Shown here: one piece after another, positions 12,479-20,824 of the stretch
How the letters are laid out: each line of letters begins with the position of its first letter
How positions within the stretch are numbered: the first letter of the stretch is position 1
Assembly (NCBI GenBank): GCA_937872095.1
Contig: CALMNW010000054.1
Coordinates: forward strand, 1 to 41,689
Length of the DNA stretch: 41,689 nucleotides
Direction: 5' to 3'
From: an uncultured Verrucomicrobiota bacterium
GTDB lineage: Bacteria > Verrucomicrobiota > Kiritimatiellia > CAIQIC01 > Lenti-01
Made by a program: the position numbers and the translations under genes
Notes under the pieces: generated by a model
Seen by the model: the letters and a program-made list of their open reading frames with translations, nothing else
What the model was told of the DNA's origin: nothing
The model's database searches: none

Positions 12479-13630
12479 ATGGCCTCGTGGTACGACGAGC
12501 GTCGGGCGGCGTTGGCGCGTTCCTACGATCGCAGCCAGGCCCTGTTGTTCCTGCTGCGGTTCGCGCTGCTGTTCGCGCTGGCGGCGGCCTTTTGGACTTC
12601 GGGTCTCTCGCGATCCTTGGCGGCCGGCTTGCGGAGCTGGTTTCCGTTTCCGCTCGCTTGGCCGCTGGTGTGCGCGAGTTTCACGGCCTTGGCCGTGTTC
12701 GGCTACGAAACCGTTCTGTTTCCCCTGTCGGTGCTGGCCGATTTCACGCTGGAGCGCGCCTATGGCCGGCTCCATGCGGAATTCGGCGCCTGGCTGCGGA
12801 GCTTCGTGAAAACCATGCTGCTGGAAGTCGGGCTCGTGACGGCGGGGTTCACGGGGCTCTACGTGCTGATGCGCCTGTATCCGACCTGGGGCTGGTTGCT
12901 GGCCACGGGCGCCTACGCGCTGCTGGTGCCGGGCCTCGGGGAGTGGGGGCCGTCGTGGCTGCTGCCGCGCGTGCGTCCGCCGGTGCCGATCGCCGACGAG
13001 GATCTCGAACAAGAACTGCGCCGGGTGGGGCGCGAGGCGGGCGTGCAGATCGACGGCGCGGCTTGGTGGGATTTCGAGCATCAAGAAGAACTCGAGGAGG
13101 TGCGCCTGACGGGCATGGGCCGCCGCCGCCGCGCGGTGTTTTCGGCGCAGGCCTGGCGGACCCTCGGCCGCCGGGAACAGGTGTTTCTGGCGGCGCGCCA
13201 CGTCGCGTGGCATCGGCACGGCGCGGCGGCCGGCCTCCAATTGCTGCAGGTGACCTTGGCCGGGGGCGTCTTTTTCGGCGCCACCCGGATCGCCGACGCG
13301 GCGGCGCGCGCGCGCGGCCTGCCGGGCGTGGTCGCGCCGGAGGCGTTTCCTTTCTGGGTGGTGTCGCTGTTCGCGCTGGCGGCGCTGGCAGGCGTCGCCG
13401 CCCATGCGCTGGCGCGCCGCATGGAACTGCGCGCCGACCGCTTCGCCCTGCGCCATGCGGGCGGCGCGGACGTCTTGCTGGCCTGCCTCCGGCACCGGTT
13501 CGAACGCGAGCCGTTCGCGGTGGATGCGCCGGGCTGGCAAATCGCGCTGCTGCGGAAAATGCCGACGGCCGCCCGGCGCTTGGCGCAGGCGCAAGCCTTG
13601 GCGTTGGCGCCGGACGAGCACCGCTCCTGA
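12479..13630 (+). CDS. M48-like membrane protein lacking the catalytic Glu
   Basis: This encodes 383 residues with several hydrophobic segments (about 22-40, 55-75, 112-132, 138-152, 255-268 and 292-312). The layout is that of an M48/Ste24 CAAX-type membrane metalloprotease. After helices there is a domain with RRRRAVFSAQAWRTL, then the position of the HExxH motif. Here it reads His241-Val-Ala-Trp-His245, so both His are kept but the catalytic Glu is Val. The third-ligand motif ExxxD is present (Glu316 in MELRADRFA). The protein may bind zinc without cleaving peptides, or may be a regulatory or chaperone-like relative. AAGGGGAA precedes ATG 12479, 16 nt after parB. The family assignment rests on motif order and topology. 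Confidence 0.6.
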   Translation: MASWYDERRAALARSYDRSQALLFLLRFALLFALAAAFWTSGLSRSLAAGLRSWFPFPLAWPLVCASFTALAVFGYETVLFPLSVLADFTLERAYGRLHAEFGAWLRSFVKTMLLEVGLVTAGFTGLYVLMRLYPTWGWLLATGAYALLVPGLGEWGPSWLLPRVRPPVPIADEDLEQELRRVGREAGVQIDGAAWWDFEHQEELEEVRLTGMGRRRRAVFSAQAWRTLGRREQVFLAARHVAWHRHGAAAGLQLLQVTLAGGVFFGATRIADAAARARGLPGVVAPEAFPFWVVSLFALAALAGVAAHALARRMELRADRFALRHAGGADVLLACLRHRFEREPFAVDAPGWQIALLRKMPTAARRLAQAQALALAPDEHRS

Positions 13631-13647
13631 TCCCGCGCAAATTGCGC

Positions 13648-13676
13648 TTGGCGTCGCCCGCGCGCGGCTGTTAGAT
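13648..13676 (+). promoter_or_regulatory. Candidate promoter of lptD
   Basis: TTGGCG (13648-13653), 17 nt, TTAGAT (13671-13676). The ATG of lptD is 38 nt further on, with its own ribosome-binding site. Confidence 0.4.
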
Positions 13677-13714
13677 TGCCCGGGCATGACAGCACGTCAC
13701 GGAAGGGCATCGGC

Positions 13715-15931
13715 ATGAAGTACAAGGGATGGAGAGGGGTTGCGGCGGCGCTCCTGGTCGGGCTGGTCGCCGGGGTCCAGCCCCAGCTCGCGTCCGCCGC
13801 GACGAAACCGGCGGTGCCTTCTTCCGTTCCGCTGGCCGGCCTCCTCGACGTGCAGGCCGACAATCTGTCCTACGATGCCGCCCGCCGCCTGGTCATCGCC
13901 AAGGGCAACGTGAAGGTCGCGCGCGGCACGGATTCCGTGGCGGCGGACTATGCCGAGGTCGATACCGCCGCCGAGCAGGTTTCCGCCCGGGGCAACATCC
14001 GCATCGAATACCAGGGCAACGTATGGCAAGGGGAAGAGGCCACCTACAATTTCAAGACCGGGCAGGGCGATTTCGGCGCCTTCGCGGCCTATGCGCCGCC
14101 GTACCACCTGACCGCCCGGGACTCCCGCCGCCTGTCCCTCAACTTGATGGAACTCGACGGCATCATGCTGACGACCTGCGAGCCCGACGATCCGCAATAT
14201 TCGGTTCGCGCCAGTTCGGCCACGCTGGAGAACAACCGCTACATCCGCGCGAAAAACGTCCGCTTCCAGCTGGGCCCCGTGCCTTTCTTCTGGGTGCCCT
14301 ACCTGAAGGCCGACGTCGAGGAGCTGGCGAACTTCGAGCTCACCCCCGGCGCCAGCTCCGACATGGGCGTGTTCCTGCTGACGGCCTACAACTTTCCCGT
14401 GAGCGACGTCTTCAAGACCCATACGCATTTCGACGTGCGCGAAAAGCGCGGCATCGGCCTGGGCGAGGATCTGTTGTGGAAGGACCCGAACGGGCGGGAT
14501 TATTCCGGCATGCTGCGGCTCTACTACGCGTCGGATTCGAATCCGTGGCGCGACGACGCCCAGCGCGCGGAACGCGAGGAGCTCGTCGACGGCGACCGCT
14601 ATTGGCTCCGTCTGGGCGACGTCCACAACGTGACCGACCGCGACTACCTCATCACCGAACTGAACTACGTGAGCGATCCCTGGATCCTGAGCGATTTCTT
14701 CGACGACGAATACCAGAAGAACGTGCAGCCCGAAAACCGCGTCACGCTTTCGCACCGCGGCGACGTCTATACCGCCGGCGTGGGAATGAACATGCGGCTG
14801 AACGATTTCTACGGCAACGTGGATCGCCTGCCCGAGGTGTTCTTCGACGTCAACCGGCAGCAGATCCTGGACACGCCGTTCTTCTATGAAGGCGAGAACA
14901 CGCTGGGTTATCTCGGCAAGGTCTATCCCGACGGTTCCGAAGAGGAGCGCTACAACGCCTTCCGCTTCGACACGAAGCACGTGGTCTATTGGCCGACGCA
15001 CCATTTCGGCTTCCTCAGCCTGATTCCCCGCGCCGGCTATCGCGGCACCTACTATTCCAAGACGCGCGAGAGTTTCTACGTCACCAACGTCGTGGCCGTC
15101 ACCAACGCCCTGGGCGAATCCATCGGCACCAGCAACCAGGTCGTGCAGATGTTCAACGATGCCGGCGCCGTCTGGCGCAGCCTGCCGGAACTCGGCGCGG
15201 AAACCTCCTTCAAGGCCTTCGGCGAACTCTACGACGGCCCCACCGGCATCGAGGAAGACGAGGACCTGCGCCACGTCGCCGAACCCTACGCCGACTACAC
15301 GCTGCGCTTCGAACCCAACGTCCTGCCTGAGGATCTCTGGCAGTTCGATTCCATCGACCGGCTCGATGAACGCAACGACCTCCGCCTCGGCATGCGCAAT
15401 TATCTCCAGACCAAGCGCAAATCCTCCACGCACAACCTCATCTACGCCGACGTGTTCACCACGCTGCTTCTGGCCCCGGACGACGACGAGGAGACCTTCG
15501 ACAGTCTCGGGTTCAAGACGGAATGGCGCCCCTGGTCCTGGCTGTCCTGGGATTTCGACGGAACCTACGACGTGCAGACGAACGCGCTGGACACCTTCAA
15601 CACGCAGGTCGAAATCTCGCGGGAAGACGTCTTCACCCTCGGCGTGGATTATCGCTACAAGCTGGATGCCCGCGACGTGATCGCCGGCGATCTCGTGGTG
15701 TTTCCCGAGGCGCGCTGGTCCGCCCGCGTCTACGCCCGCATGGACCTCGACGAGTCCACCCTCGAGGAGCACTCCTACTACGTCATCCACCGGACGCGTT
15801 GCCTCGGCATCGGCCTCGGCGTGCGCATCCGGCCGGAAGAGGCCTCCAACGGCGACGACGACTATACCGTCTGGTTCCGGATCTGGCCGCTGGCGATCCC
15901 GGGCTTCTCCAGCTCTCTCGGCGGCGGATAG
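13715..15931 (+). CDS. lptD: LPS assembly outer-membrane protein LptD (OstA-like)
   Basis: This encodes 738 residues. A signal peptide (1-28, cleavage after ASA) leads to an OstA/LptA-like beta-jellyroll region (about 45-150) with repeated strands: LSYDAARRLVIAKGNVKV, VAADYAEVDTAAEQVSARGNIRI and WQGEEATYNF. The next block, RAKNVRFQLGPVPFFWVPYLKAD, is the conserved LptD segment before the barrel. The rest is rich in alternating strands, as expected for a 26-strand barrel. LptD inserts lipopolysaccharide in the outer leaflet, so the organism probably makes LPS. The ATG at 13715 is preferred over an upstream start because GGAAGGG precedes it and the signal peptide starts there. A sugar-nucleotide epimerase gene follows after two bases. 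Confidence 0.8.
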   Translation: MKYKGWRGVAAALLVGLVAGVQPQLASAATKPAVPSSVPLAGLLDVQADNLSYDAARRLVIAKGNVKVARGTDSVAADYAEVDTAAEQVSARGNIRIEYQGNVWQGEEATYNFKTGQGDFGAFAAYAPPYHLTARDSRRLSLNLMELDGIMLTTCEPDDPQYSVRASSATLENNRYIRAKNVRFQLGPVPFFWVPYLKADVEELANFELTPGASSDMGVFLLTAYNFPVSDVFKTHTHFDVREKRGIGLGEDLLWKDPNGRDYSGMLRLYYASDSNPWRDDAQRAEREELVDGDRYWLRLGDVHNVTDRDYLITELNYVSDPWILSDFFDDEYQKNVQPENRVTLSHRGDVYTAGVGMNMRLNDFYGNVDRLPEVFFDVNRQQILDTPFFYEGENTLGYLGKVYPDGSEEERYNAFRFDTKHVVYWPTHHFGFLSLIPRAGYRGTYYSKTRESFYVTNVVAVTNALGESIGTSNQVVQMFNDAGAVWRSLPELGAETSFKAFGELYDGPTGIEEDEDLRHVAEPYADYTLRFEPNVLPEDLWQFDSIDRLDERNDLRLGMRNYLQTKRKSSTHNLIYADVFTTLLLAPDDDEETFDSLGFKTEWRPWSWLSWDFDGTYDVQTNALDTFNTQVEISREDVFTLGVDYRYKLDARDVIAGDLVVFPEARWSARVYARMDLDESTLEEHSYYVIHRTRCLGIGLGVRIRPEEASNGDDDYTVWFRIWPLAIPGFSSSLGGG

Positions 15932-15933
15932 GC

Positions 15934-16878
15934 ATGGAATCGAATCTTCTCCATTTGGTCACGGGCGGAGCCGGGTTCATCGGTTCCAACCTCGTCCGCC
16001 GGCTGGCGGGCCAGGGCGCGCGCGTCCGCGTGTTCGACGATCTTTCCTCCGGGCACCTCGAGAACCTCGCCGGGCTGGAGTCCTCCGTCGAATTCGTGCG
16101 CGGCGATCTGCGCGACGCCGCCGCGGTGCGCGCCGCCGCGCGCGGCGCCCGCCACGTCTTCCATCTCGGCGCCCTGGCCTCCGTGCAGGCCTCCGTGGAC
16201 GATCCGGCCACTACGCACGAAATCAACGTCACCGGCTCCCTCAACCTCTTGCTCGCCGCGCGCGAGGCCGGCGTCGAACGCGTGGTTTTTTCCTCTTCCG
16301 CCTCCATCTACGGCGATTCCCCGGCCATGCCCAAGCGCGAAGACATGCTGCCCGAGCCCTTGTCCGGCTACGCCCTGTCCAAGCTCGCCGGCGAACACTA
16401 CGGCCGCATTTTCCACGGCCTCTACGGGCTCCGGTTCTTCGCCCTGCGCTATTTCAACGTCTTCGGCCCGCGCCAGGATCCCGCCTCGCACTACGCCGCC
16501 GTGATCCCGCTGTTCATGCGCGCCTATGCCGCCGGCCGGCAGCCGACCATTTACGGCGACGGCGAACAGACCCGCGACTTCACCTTCGTCGAAGACGTCG
16601 TTTCCGCGAATCTCTGTTGCCTGTCGGCTCCGGAGAGCGCCGCGGGCGGCGTCTACAACGTCGCCTACGGCGATCGCGTTTCCGTCAACGACCTCGCGCA
16701 ACGCATCGCCGCCCTCGCCGGGCAGCCGTTCGCCCCGACCTATGCCCCCGCGCGCCCGGGCGACGTCCGCGAATCGCAGGCCGACGCCGCGCTGGCCCGC
16801 CGCGCGCTTGGCTGGAAGCCCGAACACGCCTTCGCCGACGGCCTCCGCGCCACCTACGACTGGTTCAAGCCCCGCTGA
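15934..16878 (+). CDS. NAD-dependent nucleotide-sugar epimerase (GalE/WbpP type)
   Basis: This encodes 314 residues of the extended short-chain dehydrogenase family. Visible are the Rossmann motif TGGAGFIGSN (residues 9-18), FDDLSSGHLENL, the SSSASIYGD strand with catalytic Ser, and Tyr-x-x-x-Lys in YALSK. RYFNVFGPRQDP and GDGEQTRDFTFVEDV are typical of UDP-glucose/UDP-GlcNAc 4-epimerases of the GalE/WbpP branch. It would supply a nucleotide sugar for surface glycan synthesis. The ATG is two bases after the lptD stop, so it is co-transcribed with it; cutA follows after 11 bases. The preferred substrate cannot be read from the sequence. Confidence 0.88.
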   Translation: MESNLLHLVTGGAGFIGSNLVRRLAGQGARVRVFDDLSSGHLENLAGLESSVEFVRGDLRDAAAVRAAARGARHVFHLGALASVQASVDDPATTHEINVTGSLNLLLAAREAGVERVVFSSSASIYGDSPAMPKREDMLPEPLSGYALSKLAGEHYGRIFHGLYGLRFFALRYFNVFGPRQDPASHYAAVIPLFMRAYAAGRQPTIYGDGEQTRDFTFVEDVVSANLCCLSAPESAAGGVYNVAYGDRVSVNDLAQRIAALAGQPFAPTYAPARPGDVRESQADAALARRALGWKPEHAFADGLRATYDWFKPR

Positions 16879-16889
16879 ACGGAACGCCG

Positions 16890-17207
16890 ATGGAACCCGA
16901 ATTCGGCATCGTGCAGACCACCGTCGCGGCGCCGGAAGATGCCCGGCGCCTGGCCGACGGCCTGCTCGAAAAACGCCTTGCGGCGTGCGTACAGACCCTG
17001 TCCATCCACAGCGCCTACCGCTGGAAGGGGGCCGTCCAGCGCGAACCCGAACAACTGCTCCTGATCAAAACCCGTGCCGCGCTCTATCCCGCGGTCGAGG
17101 CCTTCCTCCGCGCCAACCATCCCTACGAAACCCCCGAAATCGTCTGGCTGCCCATCGCGGCCGGTTCTTCCGACTATCTTCGCTGGCTCGTTTCCGAAAC
17201 GTCCTAG
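16890..17207 (+). CDS. cutA: Divalent-cation tolerance protein CutA
   Basis: This encodes 105 residues, the usual CutA size. The hallmark strands are QTTVAAPEDARRLADGLLEKRLAACVQ, SAYRWKGAVQREPEQLLLIKT and the strongly conserved NHPYETPEIVWLPI. CutA forms a trimer like PII proteins. It has been linked with copper tolerance, though its exact biochemical role is not settled. The start is 11 nt after the epimerase gene and GGAACG lies before the ATG. The gene ends what looks like an lptD-epimerase-cutA operon. Confidence 0.9.
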   Translation: MEPEFGIVQTTVAAPEDARRLADGLLEKRLAACVQTLSIHSAYRWKGAVQREPEQLLLIKTRAALYPAVEAFLRANHPYETPEIVWLPIAAGSSDYLRWLVSETS

Positions 17208-17258
17208 CCCCGTCGTTCGCCGGTTCTCGCGCCGGCCGTCGCCGGGCATTCTTTTCGC

Positions 17259-17286
17259 TTGCTCCGAAACGCGAACCGTCTATAGT
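17259..17286 (+). promoter_or_regulatory. Candidate promoter of tRNA-Pro
   Basis: TTGCTC (17259-17264), 16 nt, TATAGT (17281-17286), about 110 nt before the mature tRNA. A long precursor leader would be needed, so the site is uncertain. Confidence 0.35.
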
Positions 17287-17396
17287 GCCCCCTTGTTTTG
17301 CCGCGGAAGGCGGTGAAGCCCGGGTGTTCCCGATCGCGCCGTCCGACGGCAGGTGTCGGGATGGCAGAGCGCCCGCGGCCGATGACATTTTAGCAA

Positions 17397-17473
17397 CGGG
17401 GCGTGGCTCAGCCTGGTAGAGCGCTTGGTTCGGGACCAAGAAGTCGCTGGTTCAAATCCAGTCGCCCCGACCA
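17397..17473 (+). tRNA. tRNA-Pro(CGG)
   Basis: This is a complete 77-nt cloverleaf. The acceptor stem CGGGGCG pairs with CGCCCCG. The anticodon loop TTCGGGA carries anticodon CGG between stem arms CTTGG and CCAAG. The T-loop is TTCAAAT between CTGG- and CCAG-type arms. The discriminator is A and CCA is encoded. It reads proline codon CCG, which is common in this GC-rich DNA. Confidence 0.95.
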
Positions 17474-17481
17474 CTTCTCAA

Positions 17482-17516
17482 CCCTTGGAAAATTTCGGTT
17501 TTCCAAGGGATTTTCT
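17482..17516 (+). terminator. Intrinsic terminator after tRNA-Pro
   Basis: The stem is CCCTTGGAAAA (17482-17492) and TTTTCCAAGGG (17499-17509) with loop TTTCGG, followed by ATTTTCTTT. The perfect 11-bp stem just downstream of the tRNA fits factor-independent termination. The TTGGAAAA/TTTTCCAA arms also resemble the palindromes inside tilS. Confidence 0.75.
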
Positions 17517-17602
17517 TTGTCCGGCGAGCGGTTGGGTTTGCCGGCTGCGGTTTTTCGCTTTGGGCCGCCGGCCTGCCCGTCGGCGCCTTTGGCGCGGCGG
17601 GG

Positions 17603-17631
17603 TTGAAATCGGCTGCGAGGTGGGGCATAGT
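17603..17631 (+). promoter_or_regulatory. Candidate promoter of tRNA-Thr and the following gene
   Basis: TTGAAA (17603-17608), exactly 17 nt, CATAGT (17626-17631), 21 nt before the tRNA. This is among the best -35/-10 pairs in the window. The preceding part of the gap holds a GGCGC-type hairpin near 17583-17595 and no gene. Confidence 0.5.
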
Positions 17632-17652
17632 AGCGAATTCGAATGGACGTTC

Positions 17653-17728
17653 GCCGGCTTAGCTCAGTTGGCAGAGCATCTGATTTGTAATCAGAAGGTC
17701 ATCGGTTCAAATCCGATCGCCGGCTCCA
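17653..17728 (+). tRNA. tRNA-Thr(TGT)
   Basis: This is a 76-nt cloverleaf. The anticodon loop TTTGTAA holds TGT between TCTGA and TCAGA. The D-arm is GCTCAGTTGGCAGAGC and the T-arm is ATCGG-TTCAAAT-CCGAT. The acceptor pairs GCCGGC with GCCGGC and CCA is encoded after discriminator T. The seventh acceptor pair is a T-C mismatch (position 7 with 66), where A is usual; the other pairs are perfect. Confidence 0.93.
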
Positions 17729-17750
17729 AGGCAAGAAAAGGAACGGAATC

Positions 17751-18143
17751 ATGAAGTACATGCTGGATATCGCGATGATCGTCGGGCTGCTGTGGCTCGG
17801 CTACTTGTGGAACGGCGAAAAGCAGAACGGGTTGGCGCTGGACGACGACATCCAGAAGTGCAAGGCCAACGCGGCGCAGCTGGAGCTGGATCTTCAACAG
17901 GCCCAGAACGCCGGCGCGAAGACGGCGGCGGAACTGGAGGCCGTGAAGGCCCAGATCGTGCAGCTGAACAAGGACTTGCAGGACAAGACGGACGCGCTGT
18001 CCGCCAAGTCGGCGGAAGCGAACGAGCTGCGCGAGGTCGGGCTCAAGCTGAAAGCGCGCGTGGCCGAGCTGGAGGGCTACAAGGACGGGGCGCGGAAGGC
18101 CATCGTGGCGGAAATGCCGAAGCCGGTCCCGGCCGCGCCGTAA
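17751..18143 (+). CDS. Small membrane-anchored coiled-coil protein
   Basis: This encodes 130 residues. Residues 4-20 form one hydrophobic helix at the N-terminus. From about 30 to 112 the protein is a continuous heptad-like helix rich in Ala, Glu, Lys, Gln and Leu (for example LELDLQQAQNAGAKTAAELEAVKAQ). A short Pro/Ala tail ends it. It is likely an inner-membrane protein with a periplasmic or cytoplasmic coiled coil; I do not recognise a named family. ATG 17751 lies 22 nt after tRNA-Thr and AAGGAACGG precedes it, so tRNA and gene probably share a transcript. The flavodiiron gene follows after 43 nt. Confidence 0.75.
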   Translation: MKYMLDIAMIVGLLWLGYLWNGEKQNGLALDDDIQKCKANAAQLELDLQQAQNAGAKTAAELEAVKAQIVQLNKDLQDKTDALSAKSAEANELREVGLKLKARVAELEGYKDGARKAIVAEMPKPVPAAP

Positions 18144-18186
18144 CGCGGACGAATCGAAGCGAAACGGAATCGGGCAAGGAGCGAGC

Positions 18187-19386
18187 ATGAACCGGGCGAT
18201 TGTCGATGGCGTGCATTGGGTGGGCTTCGTGGACTGGAACATCCGGGATTTCCACGGATACGTGACGGAACGGGGCTCGAGCTACAATGCGTACCTGGTC
18301 CTGGACCGGGAGCCGGCGCTGGTCGACACGGTCAAAGCGCCCTACGCCGCGGATCTGCTCCGGAACGTTTCCGAGCTGGTGAAGCCGGCCGATATCCGCT
18401 GGGTGGTGTGCAACCACGCGGAGCCGGACCATTCCGGCGCGCTGCCGGCGGTGATGGCGGCCTGCCCGAACGCCACGCTGGTGTGCGACCAGAAGTGCAA
18501 GGACGTCCTGGCGATCTACTACGACGTCTCGGCGTGGAAGTTCCGGATCGTGAAGACCGGCGATTCGCTTTCCCTGGGGCGGCGCACGCTGGAGTTCATC
18601 GAGACGCCGATGACGCATTGGCCGGAAAGCATGGCGACCTGGATCCCGCAGGACCGCCTCCTGTTTTCCATGGACGCTTTCGGGCAGCACTACGCCACGA
18701 GCGGGCGCTTCGACGACGAGGTGCCGGATTCGGTCCTCTATTTCGAGGCGAAGACCTACGTGGCGAACATCCTGATGCTGTACACGATGCCGGTGGCGAA
18801 GGCGGTGGCGGCGGTCCGCAAGCTGGATCCCGCGATCATCTGCCCGAGCCACGGCGTGGTTTGGCGCAGCCAGGTGAAGCGGATGCTGGATCTCTACGAC
18901 CAGTGGGACGTGTGCAAGCCGGTGCGCAAGGTGGTCGTGATGTACGACACCATGTGGAAGAGCACCGAGGCGATGGCCGAGGCCGTCCTGCAGGGCGCGA
19001 TCGCCGAGGGCGGCCCCGCGCTCGACGCGAAACTGTTCCACGTGCGGGCGACCACCGGCACGCGGCTCGCGACGGAAATGCTGGACGTCGCGGCGTTCGC
19101 GGCGGGTTCGCCCACGCTGAACGGCACGCTGATGCCGGCGATGGCCGATGCGCTGACCTATCTGAAGGGCCTGCGCCCGGCGAACAAGGCGGGCTTCGCG
19201 TTCGGCAGCTTCGGGTGGGGGCGCGGCGGACCCGAAGAGGTGGAGCACTATTTGCAGACGATGAAGGTCGAGCTGTTGCGGCCGGTGCTGAAGTTGCCCT
19301 ACAAACCGTCGCCGGCGGGCCTCGACGAATGCCGCGAGGCGGGCCGCCTTCTGGCGCGCCACGCGCTGAAGGTCTGTCCGGTTTGA
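18187..19386 (+). CDS. Flavodiiron protein (A-type flavoprotein, O2/NO reductase)
   Basis: This encodes 399 residues: a metallo-beta-lactamase-like diiron domain (about 1-250) followed by a flavodoxin domain (about 255-395). The diiron ligands are visible: His77, Glu79, Asp81 and His82 in NHAEPDHSGA, the His of MTHWPES, the Asp of FSMDAFGQH, and the His of CPSHGVVWR. The flavodoxin part begins VVVMYDTMWKSTEAMA (FMN phosphate loop) and contains GSFGWGRGG. Such proteins reduce oxygen to water or nitric oxide to nitrous oxide in anaerobes, with electrons usually from rubredoxin. No rubredoxin domain is fused and no reductase gene is adjacent. AAGGAGCGAGC precedes the ATG. Confidence 0.92.
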   Translation: MNRAIVDGVHWVGFVDWNIRDFHGYVTERGSSYNAYLVLDREPALVDTVKAPYAADLLRNVSELVKPADIRWVVCNHAEPDHSGALPAVMAACPNATLVCDQKCKDVLAIYYDVSAWKFRIVKTGDSLSLGRRTLEFIETPMTHWPESMATWIPQDRLLFSMDAFGQHYATSGRFDDEVPDSVLYFEAKTYVANILMLYTMPVAKAVAAVRKLDPAIICPSHGVVWRSQVKRMLDLYDQWDVCKPVRKVVVMYDTMWKSTEAMAEAVLQGAIAEGGPALDAKLFHVRATTGTRLATEMLDVAAFAAGSPTLNGTLMPAMADALTYLKGLRPANKAGFAFGSFGWGRGGPEEVEHYLQTMKVELLRPVLKLPYKPSPAGLDECREAGRLLARHALKVCPV

Positions 19387-19427
19387 TCGCGATGGGTGGT
19401 GCGCCGGAATGGCCGGATTTGCGCCCC

Positions 19428-19486
19428 CCTGCGGCCTTGTGCCGCGGGAGGCGAAGTTGGCTCCCCCGCCGCGCAAGGCGGCGGGG
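19428..19486. repeat. Double-hairpin REP-like element, copy 2
   Basis: Hairpin 1 is CCTGCGGC-CTTGT-GCCGCGGG (19428-19448, one T-G pair). Hairpin 2 is CCCCGCCGC-GCAAG-GCGGCGGGG (19464-19486). The first loop CTTGT is identical to copy 1 at 3006-3063, the second differs by one base, and the linker again holds TTGGC. The stems differ by compensating changes. It lies between the flavodiiron gene and ruvX. Confidence 0.6.
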
Positions 19487-19513
19487 CCTGCCCAAACCCG
19501 TCGGAGCGCAACC

Positions 19514-19951
19514 GTGAGCAAAGTGCTGGGCGTGGATTTCGGGGAGCGCCGGACCGGGGTGGCGATCAGCGACGATTCCCGCACGATCGCCTTTCCGCGC
19601 GAGACGCTGGACTGCCCGCGCACGGAGCAGGCGGCGGCCGCCGTGGCGCGCCTGGCCGAATCCGAAAAAGTCGCCGAGATCGTAGTGGGCTATCCGCTGA
19701 ACATGAACGGCACGACGGGCGCGCGCACGGCGCGCACCGACGAGTTCATGGCGGAGCTGGCGAAACGCACGGTCGTTCCGCTGAAGAAATGGGACGAACG
19801 GCTGAGCACGAAGATCGCCGAAGCGGTCCTGATCGAGGCGGGCACGAGCCGCGGAAAACGGCGGGGCGTGGTGGACAAGCTGGCGGCGCAGGTCATCCTG
19901 CAGGGCTATCTGGACGCGACCGCGTCTCCGGTCGCCGAAAACGAGCCATGA
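19514..19951 (+). CDS. ruvX: RuvX/YqgF family RNase H-like nuclease
   Basis: This encodes 145 residues, a typical YqgF length. The RNase H fold motifs are LGVDFGERRTGVAIS (first Asp), VGYPLNMNGTTGARTART, the Asp-Glu of KKWDERLST and the last acidic motif DKLAAQVILQGYLD. In E. coli the family acts in pre-16S rRNA 5'-end processing and has been described as a Holliday junction resolvase. The GTG start at 19514 is chosen because the conserved first strand begins right after it and GGAGCG lies seven nt upstream; earlier in-frame starts run through the REP-like element. The stop overlaps the truA start (ATGA). Confidence 0.9.
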   Translation: MSKVLGVDFGERRTGVAISDDSRTIAFPRETLDCPRTEQAAAAVARLAESEKVAEIVVGYPLNMNGTTGARTARTDEFMAELAKRTVVPLKKWDERLSTKIAEAVLIEAGTSRGKRRGVVDKLAAQVILQGYLDATASPVAENEP

Positions 19952-20775
19952 GCTCCGTTCGGCCCAGGAAAAAGACCCCCCGCGTGCGCCCGCCGCAAGG
20001 CGGCCGGCGCTACCGCATGACCGTCGCCTACGACGGAACGGATTTCTATGGCTGGCAGGTGCAGCCGAACAAGACGACGGTGCAAGGCGCGCTGGAGGGG
20101 GCGCTGGAACGGCTGGCCGGCGAACCCATCCGCGTCCATTCCTGCGGCCGGACGGATACCGGGGTCCATGCGCGGGCGCAGGTGGCGCATTTCGATTTGA
20201 AGCTTCCCTGGGAGCCCCGGCGGTTGCAGCATGGATTGAACGCGCTCCTGCCCGATTCGGTGCGGGTTCTCGAGTTGAAGCCGACCCGGCCCGGGTTCCA
20301 TGCGCGCTACGACGCGAAGGGCAAGGAATACCGTTTTTCCATCTGGAATGCGCCGGTCGGGTGCCCGCTGCACCGGCGCCAGGCCGTCCACGTCCGGCCG
20401 CCGCTGGACCTGGCCGCGATGCGGCAGGCGGCGGCGTTGCTGGAGGGCACGCGGGATTTCGCCGCGTTTTCCGCGAATCCGCACCGGGAAATCGGCGGGA
20501 CGGTGCGCACGCTCTGGCGGCTTTCCGTGCGGAAACAAGGGCCGTTGGTGACGATCTCGGCGCTGGGAGACGGGTTTCTGTACAAGATGGTCCGCAGTTT
20601 GGCGGGACATTTGCTCCGGGTGGGGTTGGGCAAGGTGCCGGCGGAGGAAACCTCGGCGCTGCTGGCGAGCCAGCTCCGCACGGCCCGCGTGGAAACCGCT
20701 CCGGCCCGCGGACTTTGCCTCTGGAAAATTCACTACGGGGCCATTCCGGGGCTTCCCAAGCCGCGGCGGGCATGA
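19948..20775 (+). CDS. truA: tRNA pseudouridine(38-40) synthase TruA
   Basis: This encodes 275 residues. The catalytic Asp lies in SCGRTDTGVHARAQVAHFD. The N-terminal RYRMTVAYDGTDFYGWQVQPN, the KEYRFSIWN strand and FLYKMVRSLAGHLLRVG are further TruA motifs. The enzyme isomerises uridines in the anticodon arm of many tRNAs. Compared with typical TruA there is a basic N-terminal addition of about 23 residues, whose DNA contains a small hairpin CGCC-GCAA-GGCG (19991-20002) like half of the neighbouring REP-like element. The ATG overlaps the ruvX stop by four bases, so the two RNA-processing genes are coupled. Confidence 0.93.
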   Translation: MSSVRPRKKTPRVRPPQGGRRYRMTVAYDGTDFYGWQVQPNKTTVQGALEGALERLAGEPIRVHSCGRTDTGVHARAQVAHFDLKLPWEPRRLQHGLNALLPDSVRVLELKPTRPGFHARYDAKGKEYRFSIWNAPVGCPLHRRQAVHVRPPLDLAAMRQAAALLEGTRDFAAFSANPHREIGGTVRTLWRLSVRKQGPLVTISALGDGFLYKMVRSLAGHLLRVGLGKVPAEETSALLASQLRTARVETAPARGLCLWKIHYGAIPGLPKPRRA

Positions 20776-20824
20776 TAGGGTAAATAACAGAAGTGTCGCA
20801 GGAATCAATCGCGAGGAAACGGAA

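Noticed and set aside
11395-13630. parS site near parB
   Set aside because: No 16-bp sequence close to TGTTTCACGTGAAACA was seen; CACGTG occurrences are within codons and lack the flanks.
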